Source: Aplidium turbinatum
Lineage: Eukaryota; Chordata; Ascidiacea; Aplousobranchia; Polyclinidae
NCBI GenBank assembly: GCA_918807975.1
Contig: OU964919.1
Span: 31,317,824-31,381,823 of the forward strand
DNA: 64,000 bases
Direction of reading: 5' to 3'
Under the pieces are notes generated by a model. It was not told where the DNA came from. It made no database searches and worked only from the letters and a program-made list of their open reading frames with translations. This document shows, one piece after another, positions 21,722-32,153 of this stretch. The position numbers were made by a program, and so were the translations under genes. Within the stretch, counting starts at the first letter, position 1. Each line of letters opens with the position of its first letter.

Positions 21722-23556
21722 TAAGGATGTGCCGATTAATCGGCATCGGCATCGGAATCGGCAGGTATCGGCAATTTTTGGAGAATCGGCATCGGAATCG
21801 GCATCGGAAAAAATTGCCGATTCTTTCCGATTCTTTATCAAAGTTTCCTAATTAAAAGTAGCGCGAGCGCGTGGAAATGCCGATCAAAGAACGGCTTCTT
21901 TGAACAACCGCATTAGCGTCAACTAGCATTCGGAGAGCGGTAGTCTAAAACTCTAAATTATGACGATTGTCCGCCATTTTGTAAACTCTTGTTTAGTAGG
22001 CGCGAGATCAAAATACTTTCTTTCTTTGAAATGACGAAAAACGTTCAAAGAGAAAGTCAGACCAGATAAAATATAAAAGTTGAATGAATACACAACGGTT
22101 AGAAGTTAAAGGAGAAATGGATTATTACGTAATAGTTATTAGCTTGCAGTATGCGATGCGCTAAAAGCAAGTTAAGAGAAAAAGCGAGGGAGTATAAACT
22201 GCAAAGAAAATGAGAACAACTGTCTGAAAGATTCAAAACGCTTTTGAAAAAAAACAAAGGGCGTCAATGGAAAACAACGTGTGACTGTGAAGTTGCAAGT
22301 TATATTTTTTCAGACGCTGAATTGCAGTGAATTAATCTTGTCACTTAGTAAACACGTGAAAAAAGATTACCTCGTTTGCGCAATAATCACTCGATTGTTT
22401 GTTCAACGCATGAAACGGACTATGTTACAGCCAAATGCTGTCCCGGCTCTAGTCGGCATTCGGCAAAATTAGGGAGTTTTCTTTGATCTGTAGAATATAC
22501 CTTAATGCAGACATTTTTAGCGCAGCAAGAAGAGAAATGATTTGGTGGAAAGCAAACAATACTATGTTTCCTGAGCTGAGCAAAATTGCAAATAAATTGC
22601 TTTCGTCACCACCATCGTCGATCGAAAGCGAACGAATTTTTAGCACAGGTGGCAATATTTTTACGCCTCAACGGAACAGACTTACTACAGCAACTGGTGA
22701 AAAGTTGATGTTATTGCATTTTAATTTACGTGCCTTTAATTTTGAATATTAAAAAGCGGAAATGTTCTTTGAAATTATTGTTTAATCGTTGTAAAATTCG
22801 TAGTCACTGAAAGTTGCTTAATGTTAATTTACAAAGCAGAGAGAAGTGAACTCCAAGTATAGGCCTATTACGCTTAATGCGTTCAACAAACAATCGTGTG
22901 ATTGCGCAAACGTAATCAAACCAGCTACCCGGTAATCTTCACGTGTTTGCTAAGCAACAAGATTGGCTGCAACTCTGCAGTCAAAAACAATACTAATTTC
23001 TTCACAAGATGTTTTTCTTTTTTCGCCTATTGATGCACTTTGAATGCAAGGCTGGTGTGTTACTTTTTTAAAGATTTTTGTATATTCAATACCGCTGCGT
23101 TCATTTTCTTTTACACTCTAGTCTTTTTCTCTTCTTGTTTCTGGCACCTTCTTGAATTCTGCGAGAAAAATACTGCAAACCGCACAAGATAATATTTTGC
23201 ACATTGCATTAAGCTACGTTTATTTTACACTCTGTGAGCAATGGCGATTTTTCTCTTTTCCCTGATTTTCGCAACAAATAAAACGCGTGTCTATCACCAC
23301 TTTGTAGCGCGCAAGAAGCGAAGAACTACCATAAAAAATCACGCTGTCTAGAGCAGGCGACAAAGTGAACGCTTTTAGACATTTCAAAGGCAGCAACTTG
23401 TAACAAAATCGCAACCACTTGTAGAGCGCCAACTAAAAGCAGCTTTAATCATTTAACCAAAGAATCGGCATCGGAATCGGTATCGGAATCGGCACATATT
23501 TAAGAATCGGCATCGGAATCGGCATCGGCAAAAATTCTGTAATCGGCACATCCCTA
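21722..23556 (+). mobile_element. hAT transposon, internally reduced, with dimerisation-domain relic
   Basis: Starts TAAGGATGTGCCGATT and ends AATCGGCACATCCCTA, with exact 8-bp duplication GAATACAC (21714-21721, 23557-23564). Both ends carry strings of ATCGGCATCGGA subterminal repeats. A fragment at 22525-22752 reads REMIWWKANNTMFPELSKIA, then SSPPSSIESERIFSTGGNIF, TPQRNRL...LHFNLRAFNF, the hAT C-terminal dimerisation domain of the ZBED type. The catalytic region is absent. It lies on the 5' side of the 20665-21239 exon, probably in another intron. Confidence 0.9.
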
Positions 23557-23564
23557 GAATACAC

Positions 23565-24190
23565 CCTTTGCTTCTATTACTCATGTTACAGTCAATTAGT
23601 CATCATCGAGCATTAAGAATTTCACATGTGCATACAATACATGATATTTGCATTACATTGTAATCTGCAAAAAGCAAACTAGTGAACAACTTCATTTTCT
23701 TCAGAATCAAAAACTGATCAATTCAGTGATTTATGCAATGCTGCCTGAATAAATGGAAACGTGAACAGAATTGAAATTCTACTGAAACACAGATATATGG
23801 CATCACAAATGGCATTAACGAATAACATCAAACCTTCTGTATTAGCAAAATTTTTATAAATCTCTTTGCAAAAATGGCTTCTGTCAAATATTGCAGTCGG
23901 CATAATTAATACAACACAAGCAAACATATTTTATGACAAGTGATATATAAACCACACAGGCACAACCTAGGAGTATATAAGTCCTGAAAATCACACTACC
24001 AATATTGACTTGATCTATCAACTGAGCAGCCGTGTTGATGATCCGAAATGCTAATGCAGTAGCTGACCAACAAATCAACAACGAATTGCTTTTAAAATAT
24101 GTTAGCAAAGATATTAGGCTTAACTGTCGTGAACTTGTGTTCTTTTCAGCAAATTATACTCTTAAGTAGTGAACACAAACAATAGGTTGT
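23565..24190 (-). other. Region downstream of CIMIP1; no firm gene
   Basis: Two overlapping hydrophobic minus-strand frames (24108-23884 and 23927-23718; FRIINTAAQLIDQVNIGSVI and EGLMLFVNAICDAIYLCFSR) read somewhat like membrane protein. They lack a shared frame or clear splice signals. This may be CIMIP1 3' UTR or a missing 5' exon region of the 21239-293 gene. Confidence 0.25.
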
Positions 24191-24598
24191 TTAAATTATT
24201 CCTTCCATCGGCCACTTCAGCTGCCTGACAAGACCACCTTTGCCTTTGGTGTAAGATCCATAAATTTCCAATTTACAATCTGACTTTGTGGAACGCCAGC
24301 CTATTAGGCCAGTAGTAGTTTTGGGATAAGGCGGTGATTCGCCAACTTTAATGTATTTTTCAATAGGAGTAATAGGTCGTACACGAATCTGTTCGGGCAG
24401 TTCTACTTTTGACTGTTGTGGTTTTGGCGGCAACACTTCATCTGCTAATTCTTTGTATGTTTTCGTCATGAATCCCCAATTCTGAGGCCATTTTTGAGCT
24501 GCTGACCGTTCCATGTCAACATGACTTTTCCATATTTCATCATTGCCAACATAATTGCAACCAGCAATATGCTTTCCTACTTTAGGGTTAGCTGCCAT
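24191..24598 (-). CDS. CIMIP1: Ciliary microtubule inner protein 1 (C20orf85/LLC1 homologue)
   Basis: A complete 135-residue protein from MAANPKVGKHIAGCNYVGND to a stop after LKWPMEGII. It shares with vertebrate C20orf85 (137 residues) the VGNDEIWK start region, the WPQNWGFMTKTYKEL block, LPEQIRVRPITPIEKYIKV, PPYPKTTTGLIGWRS and a closing WP motif. The family is a microtubule inner protein of motile cilia, lying in the doublet lumen. The whole coding region is one exon. A good acceptor (TACTGTTTTCAG) ends 13 bases before the ATG, so a non-coding 5' exon, or a trans-spliced leader if this is a tunicate, is likely. Frame, length and motifs all look intact, so it is probably functional. It lies on the same strand as the 21239-293 gene. 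Confidence 0.9.
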   Translation of the reverse strand: MAANPKVGKHIAGCNYVGNDEIWKSHVDMERSAAQKWPQNWGFMTKTYKELADEVLPPKPQQSKVELPEQIRVRPITPIEKYIKVGESPPYPKTTTGLIGWRSTKSDCKLEIYGSYTKGKGGLVRQLKWPMEGII

Positions 24599-24765
24599 AC
24601 TTTAAAAATGCTGAAAACAGTACAACAACACAGCCAGTATAATTACCAAACATAATTATATACAGTAGTAGATATAACCTTCAATTAATTATAGTCATGT
24701 GATCCCTCAAGCATTAGCTAGCCTTTTTTTCCAATTCATTAACACTAGAAGTCTGTGGAAAATGT

Positions 24766-24949
24766 GGGTCTGCTACTATTCGGTGAGTCCGATTCGGTTA
24801 GTTCCTAACCTCTAACCCCTAACCCTAACCCCTAAAATGGCAATGATAATTAGGCTACGGTACCTGATAATTTAAAAAAAAAATTGAAAAAATCCCCCGT
24901 TAAGGGATCAGACTCACAGAATCGGACTCACCGAAACGGGCTATTCCGG
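24766..24949. mobile_element. 184-bp MITE with telomere-like internal repeat
   Basis: Starts GGGTCTGCTACTATTCGG and ends CCGAAACGGGCTATTCCGG, with exact 8-bp duplication GAAAATGT (24758-24765, 24950-24957). The inverted subterminal parts carry GGTGAGTCCGATT. A degenerate CCCTAA array lies at about 24801-24836. The termini match those of the 11.4-kb unit at 49873-61244, so it is a short member of that family. Confidence 0.85.
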
Positions 24950-25289
24950 GAAAATGTATACCTATAATAACTCCAGCATAATTGCCTGTTTAGAGACGTA
25001 TTATTATGCTTGATTCTTAGGCTTTTCATGATCTTTGTTTGGTACCTGCTCGATCTGCCTTGAGATGATTTTGAATTGGTCGATTGAAACATTGTCAGTG
25101 CACATTGCACAAAAGACGATGTGCTCTTTAGTTGCAGTTTTGGTTGTTCAATCTTTGGTGAGGTGGTTCTCGCCTCTCGGCCCTTGTCAACATATATCTG
25201 GTTGACATGCCAATGTATGTCTGGTTTGCGTCAGGCAAACAACTAAACTTATAAAAAAATATAGTTTCGGGAGAGACTTTGCTTTCTTG

Positions 25290-25545
25290 TACCAAAGACA
25301 GGCAAAACACAACAATACAACAGAGTTGAGCATTATAACAATATATTTTACATATTATTTACAAATAGTTTTAACAGTCGAATGTTTTCGGCTTAACTTA
25401 AGCCCTCATCAGGAATCTGAAAATATTTATATACGGTATGTAATAAATTTCAATTTTTTGAAGGTAACTAGATAACTGACTATAAGGATTAAGAAATATG
25501 CAGCAATTGAACCAGTTGTATTGTTGTGTCTTGCCTGTCTTATAA
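25290..25545. mobile_element. Small fold-back element with hammerhead-like motif
   Basis: AAAGACAGGCAAAACACAAC-AATACAA near 25293 recurs inverted at about 25516-25540, and once more in direct form near 30548. On the minus strand at 25412-25386 is CTGATGA, a GGCTT/AAGCC stem and GAAAA, the arrangement of a hammerhead core. Such motifs are known in Penelope-like elements; the assignment here is tentative. Confidence 0.45.
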
Positions 25546-25804
25546 AAAAAAAGCAAAGGGATGGCCTCTGAGTTCCTTTATTTTTCACGCAATCAAGCAT
25601 GGCCTACCAGAGGTTTTTGTCCGCAACCAAGTTCTTGCGCCTAGCAGCTAACATAAAAAATCTATTAAAAATTTGTGTTTTTGAAAAATCCACTAATTAA
25701 CAGCATTTTTGCATTCACTCAGCTCAGGTAAAAACAATGCAATCAAGGTCCTGAAACGCATTTATATTTAAATGCTCTGGTTCTCAAGTGGGCTAGATGT
25801 AGAG

Positions 25805-26062
25805 CTAGTCTTCAAATTTGTTGGTCGACACTGAGTGTTTTTGCAAAGTTTTATCAGTGGTATTTCTCGGAGTGAAAAGAAGTAGGCTTATGAAAGACCA
25901 AACATGGCCTACTGGCATGGTGGTTTCAGAGGCAATGGCAACCTGGAGCTTAGAACCTGAAAGGGGATATTCAGAATATTCAGGATGAATGTCACACAAA
26001 AACTTCTTTTTTATAAAGTTAGCTAGATTTTTTACAGCCCTGGCCCCTGGTTGAAGTTTTTC
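25805..26062 (-). CDS. Possible terminal coding exon, family not recognised
   Basis: An open frame of 85 codons begins right after an acceptor-like GCGTATTTTAG and ends at a stop at 25805. It reads EKLQPGARAVKNLANFIKKK, then FLCDIHPEYSEYPLSGSKLQ, VAIASETTMPVGHVWSFISL and a basic-polar tail. The composition (mixed charged, aromatic, well-spaced prolines) looks coding. No matching upstream exon was proved; an open stretch on the same strand at 26207-26405 is a candidate. It could be a host gene end or an old transposon exon. Confidence 0.35.
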   Translation of the reverse strand, partial: EKLQPGARAVKNLANFIKKKFLCDIHPEYSEYPLSGSKLQVAIASETTMPVGHVWSFISLLLFTPRNTTDKTLQKHSVSTNKFED

Positions 26063-26442
26063 CTAAAATACGCATAAAAATAAAATTACTAAAATTTCCC
26101 TCTTTGGTACTGTCCTTTGGTTTATCAGTCATAAAGGTGTTTAAAACTTTATTGTAAAATTGAGAAGGGTATCCATTTAAATAAAACATATGTTTTAATT
26201 CTTCACTTATTTTTCAAACAACTTTAAGACATGGTGCTCGGACCACAAATCTAAATAAAACTTAAGCGATAGAAGAGCTAGCCTGCCTTGCTCCAATTTC
26301 CAAACACACATTAGACAGAAATCATCATTAAAACAGAACGCACAAACAAATCCGCTCCTATGCTTCACCAACCTGTAAATACATCTTGACAATACAATTG
26401 AAGGCATTGAAAAAAACAGTTACCTATTTAAGACATGGTGCA

Positions 26443-27042
26443 ACCTATTTCGTACCCCTGAAGTCTGAACACTTCATCTCCGATTTCGCCTCCAGAAAAG
26501 ATTGAGAAAAAAAATACAATAGAGCCAAAGTCACTGATTGGAGTTGTTGAAAACATTTCAAACTTTTTCCCTTGAACAGATCAAGGCAAATACACAGAAG
26601 CGCCGAAGTCGTTGATCGGAGTTGGCGTTGCCGGAGTTTCCGAAACAGTTCACCACACTAAGTATTTTGAAATAATAGTCTACAAACTGAATTTTGGGTT
26701 ACTAGGGTTACTTTTATAAACCAAGCCTCACTTTCGGGTTAGGGTCATCAAATTGAAATTGTAATGTATCCCCTCCACCTCCATTACAAACGATCACGAG
26801 CTGCCATACTGGAATGATCTTTTCCCTTTCAACTAACATTTCTAGACAAAATTACAAAGAAAAAGTTACACTTATTTCGTGGTGGCCCATAAAAATTCAA
26901 TGATTAATTCAAGGAAAAAAATTTAAAATGTTTCAGGGAATTCCGATTAGCGACTTCTGCTTTTTTCTATTTTATTTCTCTCAATGATCTTTTCAAGGGA
27001 CAAAAGCGGAGGATGAAGTGTTCAGGGGACCAAATAGGTTGC
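26443..27042. mobile_element. Inverted-repeat MITE
   Basis: Left end CAACCTATTTCGTACCCCTG and right end AGGGGACCAAATAGGTTG, with GAACACTTCATC / GATGAAGTGTTC inside, form imperfect 40-bp inverted repeats. No matching target duplication. TTTAAGACATGGTG occurs just left of it and again near 26223, a 208-bp-spaced direct repeat. Confidence 0.55.
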
Positions 27043-27054
27043 ATTCTCTAAGAC

Positions 27055-27385
27055 CAGGGTTGTCGGGTCCATTTATGGAAAAAATGCCAAACAACTGGTC
27101 AAAAAATGCCAAATGACCTAAATGCCAAATAGGCAAAATGCTGCAAAATTGAAGGTTTCTTCATTAATAAGTAATGATTTTGCAAAAAATGGATAAAACT
27201 GCAACAAAGCTCAGCCTACACTTGCTGCTATCGCACAACCTAGCTATCTTCATTCTTGAGAGTACCGTATTCTTCAGAAAAAAGAATTTTGAAAAAATGC
27301 CAAACAGGATTTTTTCATGCCAAACAACATAAAAAATGCCAAACTTGTGAAATTTGGCATTAAAAATGCCAACCTAGTTTTCCTG
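27055..27385. mobile_element. hAT-like MITE C of a three-element cluster
   Basis: Starts CAGGGTTGTCGGGTCC and ends TTTTCCTG, flanked by TCTAAGAC (27047-27054) and TCCAAGAC (27386-27393). The interior repeats AAAATGCCAAAC many times. Its right duplication takes in the first base of the next hAT, so it landed on that element's edge. Confidence 0.7.
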
Positions 27386-27392
27386 TCCAAGA

Positions 27393-28542
27393 CAGTGCTT
27401 TCCAACCGCTGGGTCGCAAAGCTATTTCAGGTGGGTTGCAAAGCATTTCTAAATGTTGCTGAATGTTAAAATTTTCTAAAAAATACCGACATTACTATGG
27501 ATCTCACAAGCCACAGTTTGGTCTTGAACAGTACCGTACTGCGCCTTCGGCCTTCGCAATCGCTACTCCTATCTTCATTTCATTTGTTGACTTTCCATTT
27601 TCATGAATTGTGCACCCTGTTTTCTATTAGACCGGGAAATTATTGCATTATCATTATGTAACAATTATGCAACAATGTAACAATTAGATGTGTTGTGTCG
27701 CATTAACTATTTCAGTACGTACGCCAGTAGTAAAGATGCCATAATAAAGGGAGCAAGTCTTGTAGGCGCAGACAGTTAGGCGCCGGTCAAATAGGCGCGC
27801 ACACTGTGGCGTCTGGATATTTAGGTGTGAAGCACTGTGGCGCTCGTTCATTTGGGTGCCATTCCTAGTAAGTCTGCAGATTGTATCAGCTTTGACAGGT
27901 AGGGAAATGCTTTTCACATAAAATGTTATATTGAATAGAAAAATATGTTGTTTTGTTAATGCGCGTGCATTTATTTGTTGTTGGTCAGGGCTTCAGTGAG
28001 TGAAGCTGCTTAAACTGGCAATGCTTTTCACACAAAATGTTATATTGACCAGAAAAATATATTGTTTTTTTAATGGGCGTGTTCGGCATTTATTTGTCAT
28101 TAGTCCAGGTTTGCGTCGGCGAAAACTTTATCAATAAATTATTCAAGTTTCCGAACATGACTGAGTTCACTTTTAGTTATATAAGTCAAATAATAACTAC
28201 ACTAAACATCAGTAAAAAATATACCGTGGCCTATATTCAAGCGGGTGGTAGGCTTGAGTGAAGAGTACCTTAGTTTTTCGTCAAAGCCCCGACTAGGTTC
28301 TGCGAAAGCTGAGCTCATAAAATCTGCAAACTTTACTAGGAATAACACCTAAATGAACGGGCGCCACAGTGCTCCGCACCTAAATATCCAGACGCCACAG
28401 TAAGCGCCTATTTGACCGGCGCCTAACTGTCTGTGCCTAAAAGACGTAGACCCATAATAAAGATGTCATATCTCATTGTGGATCGCACAATAAAACGTGC
28501 ATTAAAAGTGGGTCGCGAACTGAAAAAGGTTGGGAAGCACTG
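27393..28542. mobile_element. hAT copy A of the cluster
   Basis: CAGTGCTTTCCAACCGCTGG at the left and AAAAGGTTGGGAAGCACTG at the right. Target duplication CTCTAAGA is read at 27046-27053 (now separated by element C) and at 28543-28550. No transposase. It contains the MULE-like insert at 27750-28452. Confidence 0.7.
27750..28452. mobile_element. MULE-like element with long inverted repeats
   Basis: Inverted repeats GTCTTGTAGGCGCAGACAGT / CTGTCTGTGCCTAAAAGAC extend over about 130 bases at each end (GGCGCC, TGTGGCGTCTGGATATTTAG). The direct repeat CATAATAAAG (27740-27749, 28453-28462) is 9-10 bp, the length Mutator-like elements produce. No transposase was recognised in the 400-bp centre. Confidence 0.65.
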
Positions 28543-28550
28543 CTCTAAGA

Positions 28551-30192
28551 CAGTGGTTTCCAACTCATGGGTCGCGACCCAAAGTTGGGTCACCTGATAA
28601 TTTTTTTGGGTCGCTTGTTTTTCAGGCATGTTGTATCTTGGGCGAAAAAATAACAATAAAAAAAATTTAAAACGTGATAAGATCGATCACAAAACTGGAA
28701 AATATAAACACAAGTCATGAAGCGTTTCATGTCGAGACATTGGAAAGCTTTGTAGCATGATCGTAGTGCAAGAAGTTTTAACAATTTTTGCTTTTATTAT
28801 TGTTATTATTATTATTAAATGTAAACCCAACAAAAATTTCAGTCTCAAACATAAATTAACTTGACAAAGTTACGGGATATAATATTGGAACATGCACTAT
28901 ACGTCACGAACGCTATGTTGGACAAACTATGACAAAGTTTTCCACACGTTGGACCACGCATGGTGTGGTAAAACGCATCAAAGACAAAGCGCCAAGTGCT
29001 GTATGGACTTTTGCTTTCTCCACAGAGAGGCCTTTGCTGCAAAAAAGCTGTCTCAATAGCTGCACGAAGTGTTGAATGATGTGAAGTGTGTAAACTTCAT
29101 CAAAACAAATCCACTAAATCGGCATTTGTTTTCGTCTTTGTGGATTCTGATTATTATCAAGCATTGCTGTTGCACACAGAAGTGCGATAGTTGTCACGAG
29201 GTCGTGTCCTGAAGCGAGTTTGTAATTTGCGAGAGGAGATTGCTATCTTTCTGAGACAACAGAACTGTGTGAGATTAGCCAAGAAGTTTTTGCAAGAAGA
29301 TTTCAAGGCAAAAGTTGCTTACCTTGCCGATATATTTGACTCTCTGTCACCATCTCTGTTATGTCACCAGAGATGAGTACAATATATTTCCTCAGCTAAC
29401 GCAATATATCTGTGGCAATGAAGTTGATATTAAGCAAACGAAAATTAGATACCTGGAACAGTTTGCCAAAAAGTTTGTGCACTACTATGGAGAATCTCTA
29501 ACACTTAATAACCAAAATGATTGGATAATTGATCCATTTGTTGGAAAAGACCTGCCTCAACTTTCCATCCATGTTGCAGAACAGTTTATGGACATAACGA
29601 TAGAAATAGCAAACCGTATTTCTTTTGCATCCTTCAAAAACAAATACCCCAAAGATTCTGCAAACATCCACTTTTGGGCTTCCATGTACAAAGTATATCC
29701 CACAGTTTCACAAATAGGGATTCAAAAACAGATTCCATTTGCAACAACTTGGCTTTGTAAGATTGGATTTAGCGCCATGTGTGTGTTGAAAACTGAACAG
29801 CGAAACCGGCTGGAAGTTAAAGCCGACATGCGGCTATGCCTAAGCAAAATAACGCCTCGATTTCAAAAACTCACTGACAGCAAGCCAGCACAGCTATCTC
29901 ATTAGTGATTTGATAAACATATTATCTTCAGAAGCCTACATTGACCAAAGTCAACACTAAAAAAAGAAAAAAGAAACTTGATCTCAGTCTCATTGGCCAT
30001 CTTCGGAAACGAAGGGCGAACATCATCATCATCATCATCTTCGGAAAAAGTTATTGATTTTGTAGTGCTGTTTGTCAACACAATCTTGTATGGCTTTTAA
30101 AATATTACGACAATTTGCTTGGGTCGCAAGATTTTACCGAACTGAATTTTTTTTTAAAATGGGTTGCCTTAAAAACGAGTTGAGAACCACTG
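28551..30192 (+). mobile_element. hAT copy B of the cluster, with broken transposase
   Basis: Left end CAGTGGTTTCCAACTCATGG, right end GAGTTGAGAACCACTG, exact duplication CTCTAAGA (28543-28550, 30193-30200). Plus-strand transposase pieces: 28950-29110 (HGVVKRIKDKAPSAV and a shifted HREA-type block), 29191-29376 (SRGRVLKRVCNLREEIAIFL ... KVAYLADIFDSL) and 29380-29905 (FPQLTQYICGNEVDIKQ ... PFATTWLCKIGFSAMCVLKT ... RLCLSKITPRFQKL). This is the Charlie/ZBED5-like hAT order through the dimerisation domain. Several frameshifts and stops; dead. Confidence 0.85.
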
Positions 30193-30200
30193 CTCTAAGA

Positions 30201-31074
30201 CATATCACAGATGTTTTACATGAATTGACAACAATACAAAAATCTGCCACTAGCCTACAATGTACTCCGTATCCCTGCACAACAAGTGTTAAAGTTGCAT
30301 CGAAACAATACCACTTTCAAAACCATGAAGATAGGCCTAGTTCTTACACTAGATGGTATATAATCTTTAGATAACCGGTACGGTATTGCTATTATTTTTG
30401 AATAGCCTGTAACTTTTTAAAAAGATATTAAAATGTGAAAACTAACATTCACAGCCTAATTATTGATACCTGGTTTAAAAGTTAAAACAGATAAATGCTA
30501 TTTCACACTTTTGGTCAATTCTGTAATGTTTACCTTTTTTGGCTTATGCCAAAGACAGGCAAAACACAACAATACAATGGGGTTAAGCTTTTTTGGCTTA
30601 GGCTTCCAAGAAGCGGTTGCTAAGAAACAAAGTGGTGATGAATTGGAATTGCAGCAAGGTGTTTCCAAAAACAAAACAAAAAATGCAATCAAATTTATTG
30701 AATTCATTTTTTGTTCAAGTCAAGTCACTTGGACTTGAAATGAAACATTTCTACGATGGAATGAAAGAAAATATCAAGGATAAAATTTTTAAAATGTCTT
30801 CTTTTCCATCCCATATTCTGATGCCTGATCATGAGTAGCAGCTTACCTTTAAGATTTGGACACGGAAAATATATTTTGTTTTAACAGCGCCATATTTGTT
30901 TTAACAGCGACAAAAAAGCAGAGTAAATGTAATTGTCAAAACAATGCATTGTACGTACAACTGTTGGTTAGATTATGGCGCAATCAGGATGGTAGCGAAA
31001 GACCATAAGCACTAAGCAGTCATCTAGTCAGCCATCACCCCATCACAGTAAATCTAACTACACATTTATACACA
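30201..31074. other. No firm gene
   Basis: Contains one direct copy of the AAAGACAGGCAAAACACAAC repeat (30548) and a plus-strand open stretch at about 30617-30838 (EMKHFYDGMKENIKDKIFKM) of unknown nature, without clear splice borders. Confidence 0.3.
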
Positions 31075-31214
31075 CTAGTGTGCAGTGATGTACGCGCATA
31101 CAAAAAATATTGACGCCGTCAGCGCAAACGCAAACGTTCGAAAAACTATACGCCGCATGCGTCAACGCAACTTGTAAAAAAAGTTGGCGGCGTCAACGTT
31201 AGCGCATACACTAG

Positions 31215-31790
31215 CGCAAACTCATTTTGTTTGTTAGGAAGGCACTTTAACATGCAGATATATCCAATCCATGGACTTCTGTCCAATCCAACCACGAACC
31301 AATCAGATGCTACGTTGTCTGTCCAATTGTGACCATTCCAGCCCAGCATTCAGCCAGAGAATTAATTATTACTTTGAACTTTGTTTAGCAGGGGCTTTAT
31401 CCACTTTTAGAATTCGGGGTTGGTGATTTTTAGACAGTGGGCTAAAATCGTCTTAGTTACTCCAAACCATTCCAATAAGTGGGGGGGGGGTGATCACCCC
31501 CCTCACCCCCCCTTGGATACAGCCCATATGTTGTTTGGTAATTACCGAAGAAAAAAGAGCTATAGCAGAGGTGGGAATCAAACCCACGTCAATATAATGA
31601 CTACCACCGCCCTAACCCAATGCGACAAGTCAACCGATGGCTAAGCATTGATTTAATTTAGCTAGAATTTGCGTTCTTTATTCTTCCTAAACGCAACCTT
31701 GATGACGTCATGAACAGCGTAGCTTCTGATTGGTTCGTGGTTTATTAGAAATCTGCTTGTTAAAGTGCCTACCTGTTTGCTAGGTGCCAA
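31215..31790. repeat. Small inverted-repeat insert with tRNA-like centre
   Basis: GGCACTTTAACATGCAGAT ... CCACGAACCAATCAGATGC (31230-31315) recurs inverted at about 31710-31775. Between them, on the minus strand at about 31642-31568, is a tRNA-like stretch with a good T-arm (GTGGG TTTGATT CCCAC). The acceptor ends do not pair, so it is SINE-like rather than a tRNA gene. A G9/C6 palindrome lies at about 31485-31512. Confidence 0.45.
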
Positions 31791-32153
31791 ACATTCACAC
31801 GGTACAAACCACTCGAAACAAACAAGTTTTATTTTGAATTTCCACGAAGAAACACAAGCATCTGAAAGTGTTCATCTGACATTTTGCTGCGTTTTGGTTT
31901 CAAAATGTCTTTGCCCATTAAAGACATTCTTTTAACCTCAGCACTGGAAGGTATTGGCGTGTTGTAGCGAAAAAAAGTATTTTGAAAATCTTTTGTTGGA
32001 AAAGTGCCCACGGTTAATGGTCCTTTGTGTGGCCTCTCGTCCAAGTAGGGCCATGGATTTGTATTATCATGCTCCATTTCACTTGGAGATTAGTATTACC
32101 ATAAGTTATTCCCTGAATACAATAGTGTAGTGTAAGAAACTGTAGTATATGCC

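Noticed and set aside
31568-31642. tRNA gene
   Set aside because: The T-arm is good, but the acceptor ends do not pair and the D-arm/anticodon arm are not convincing; more likely a SINE head.
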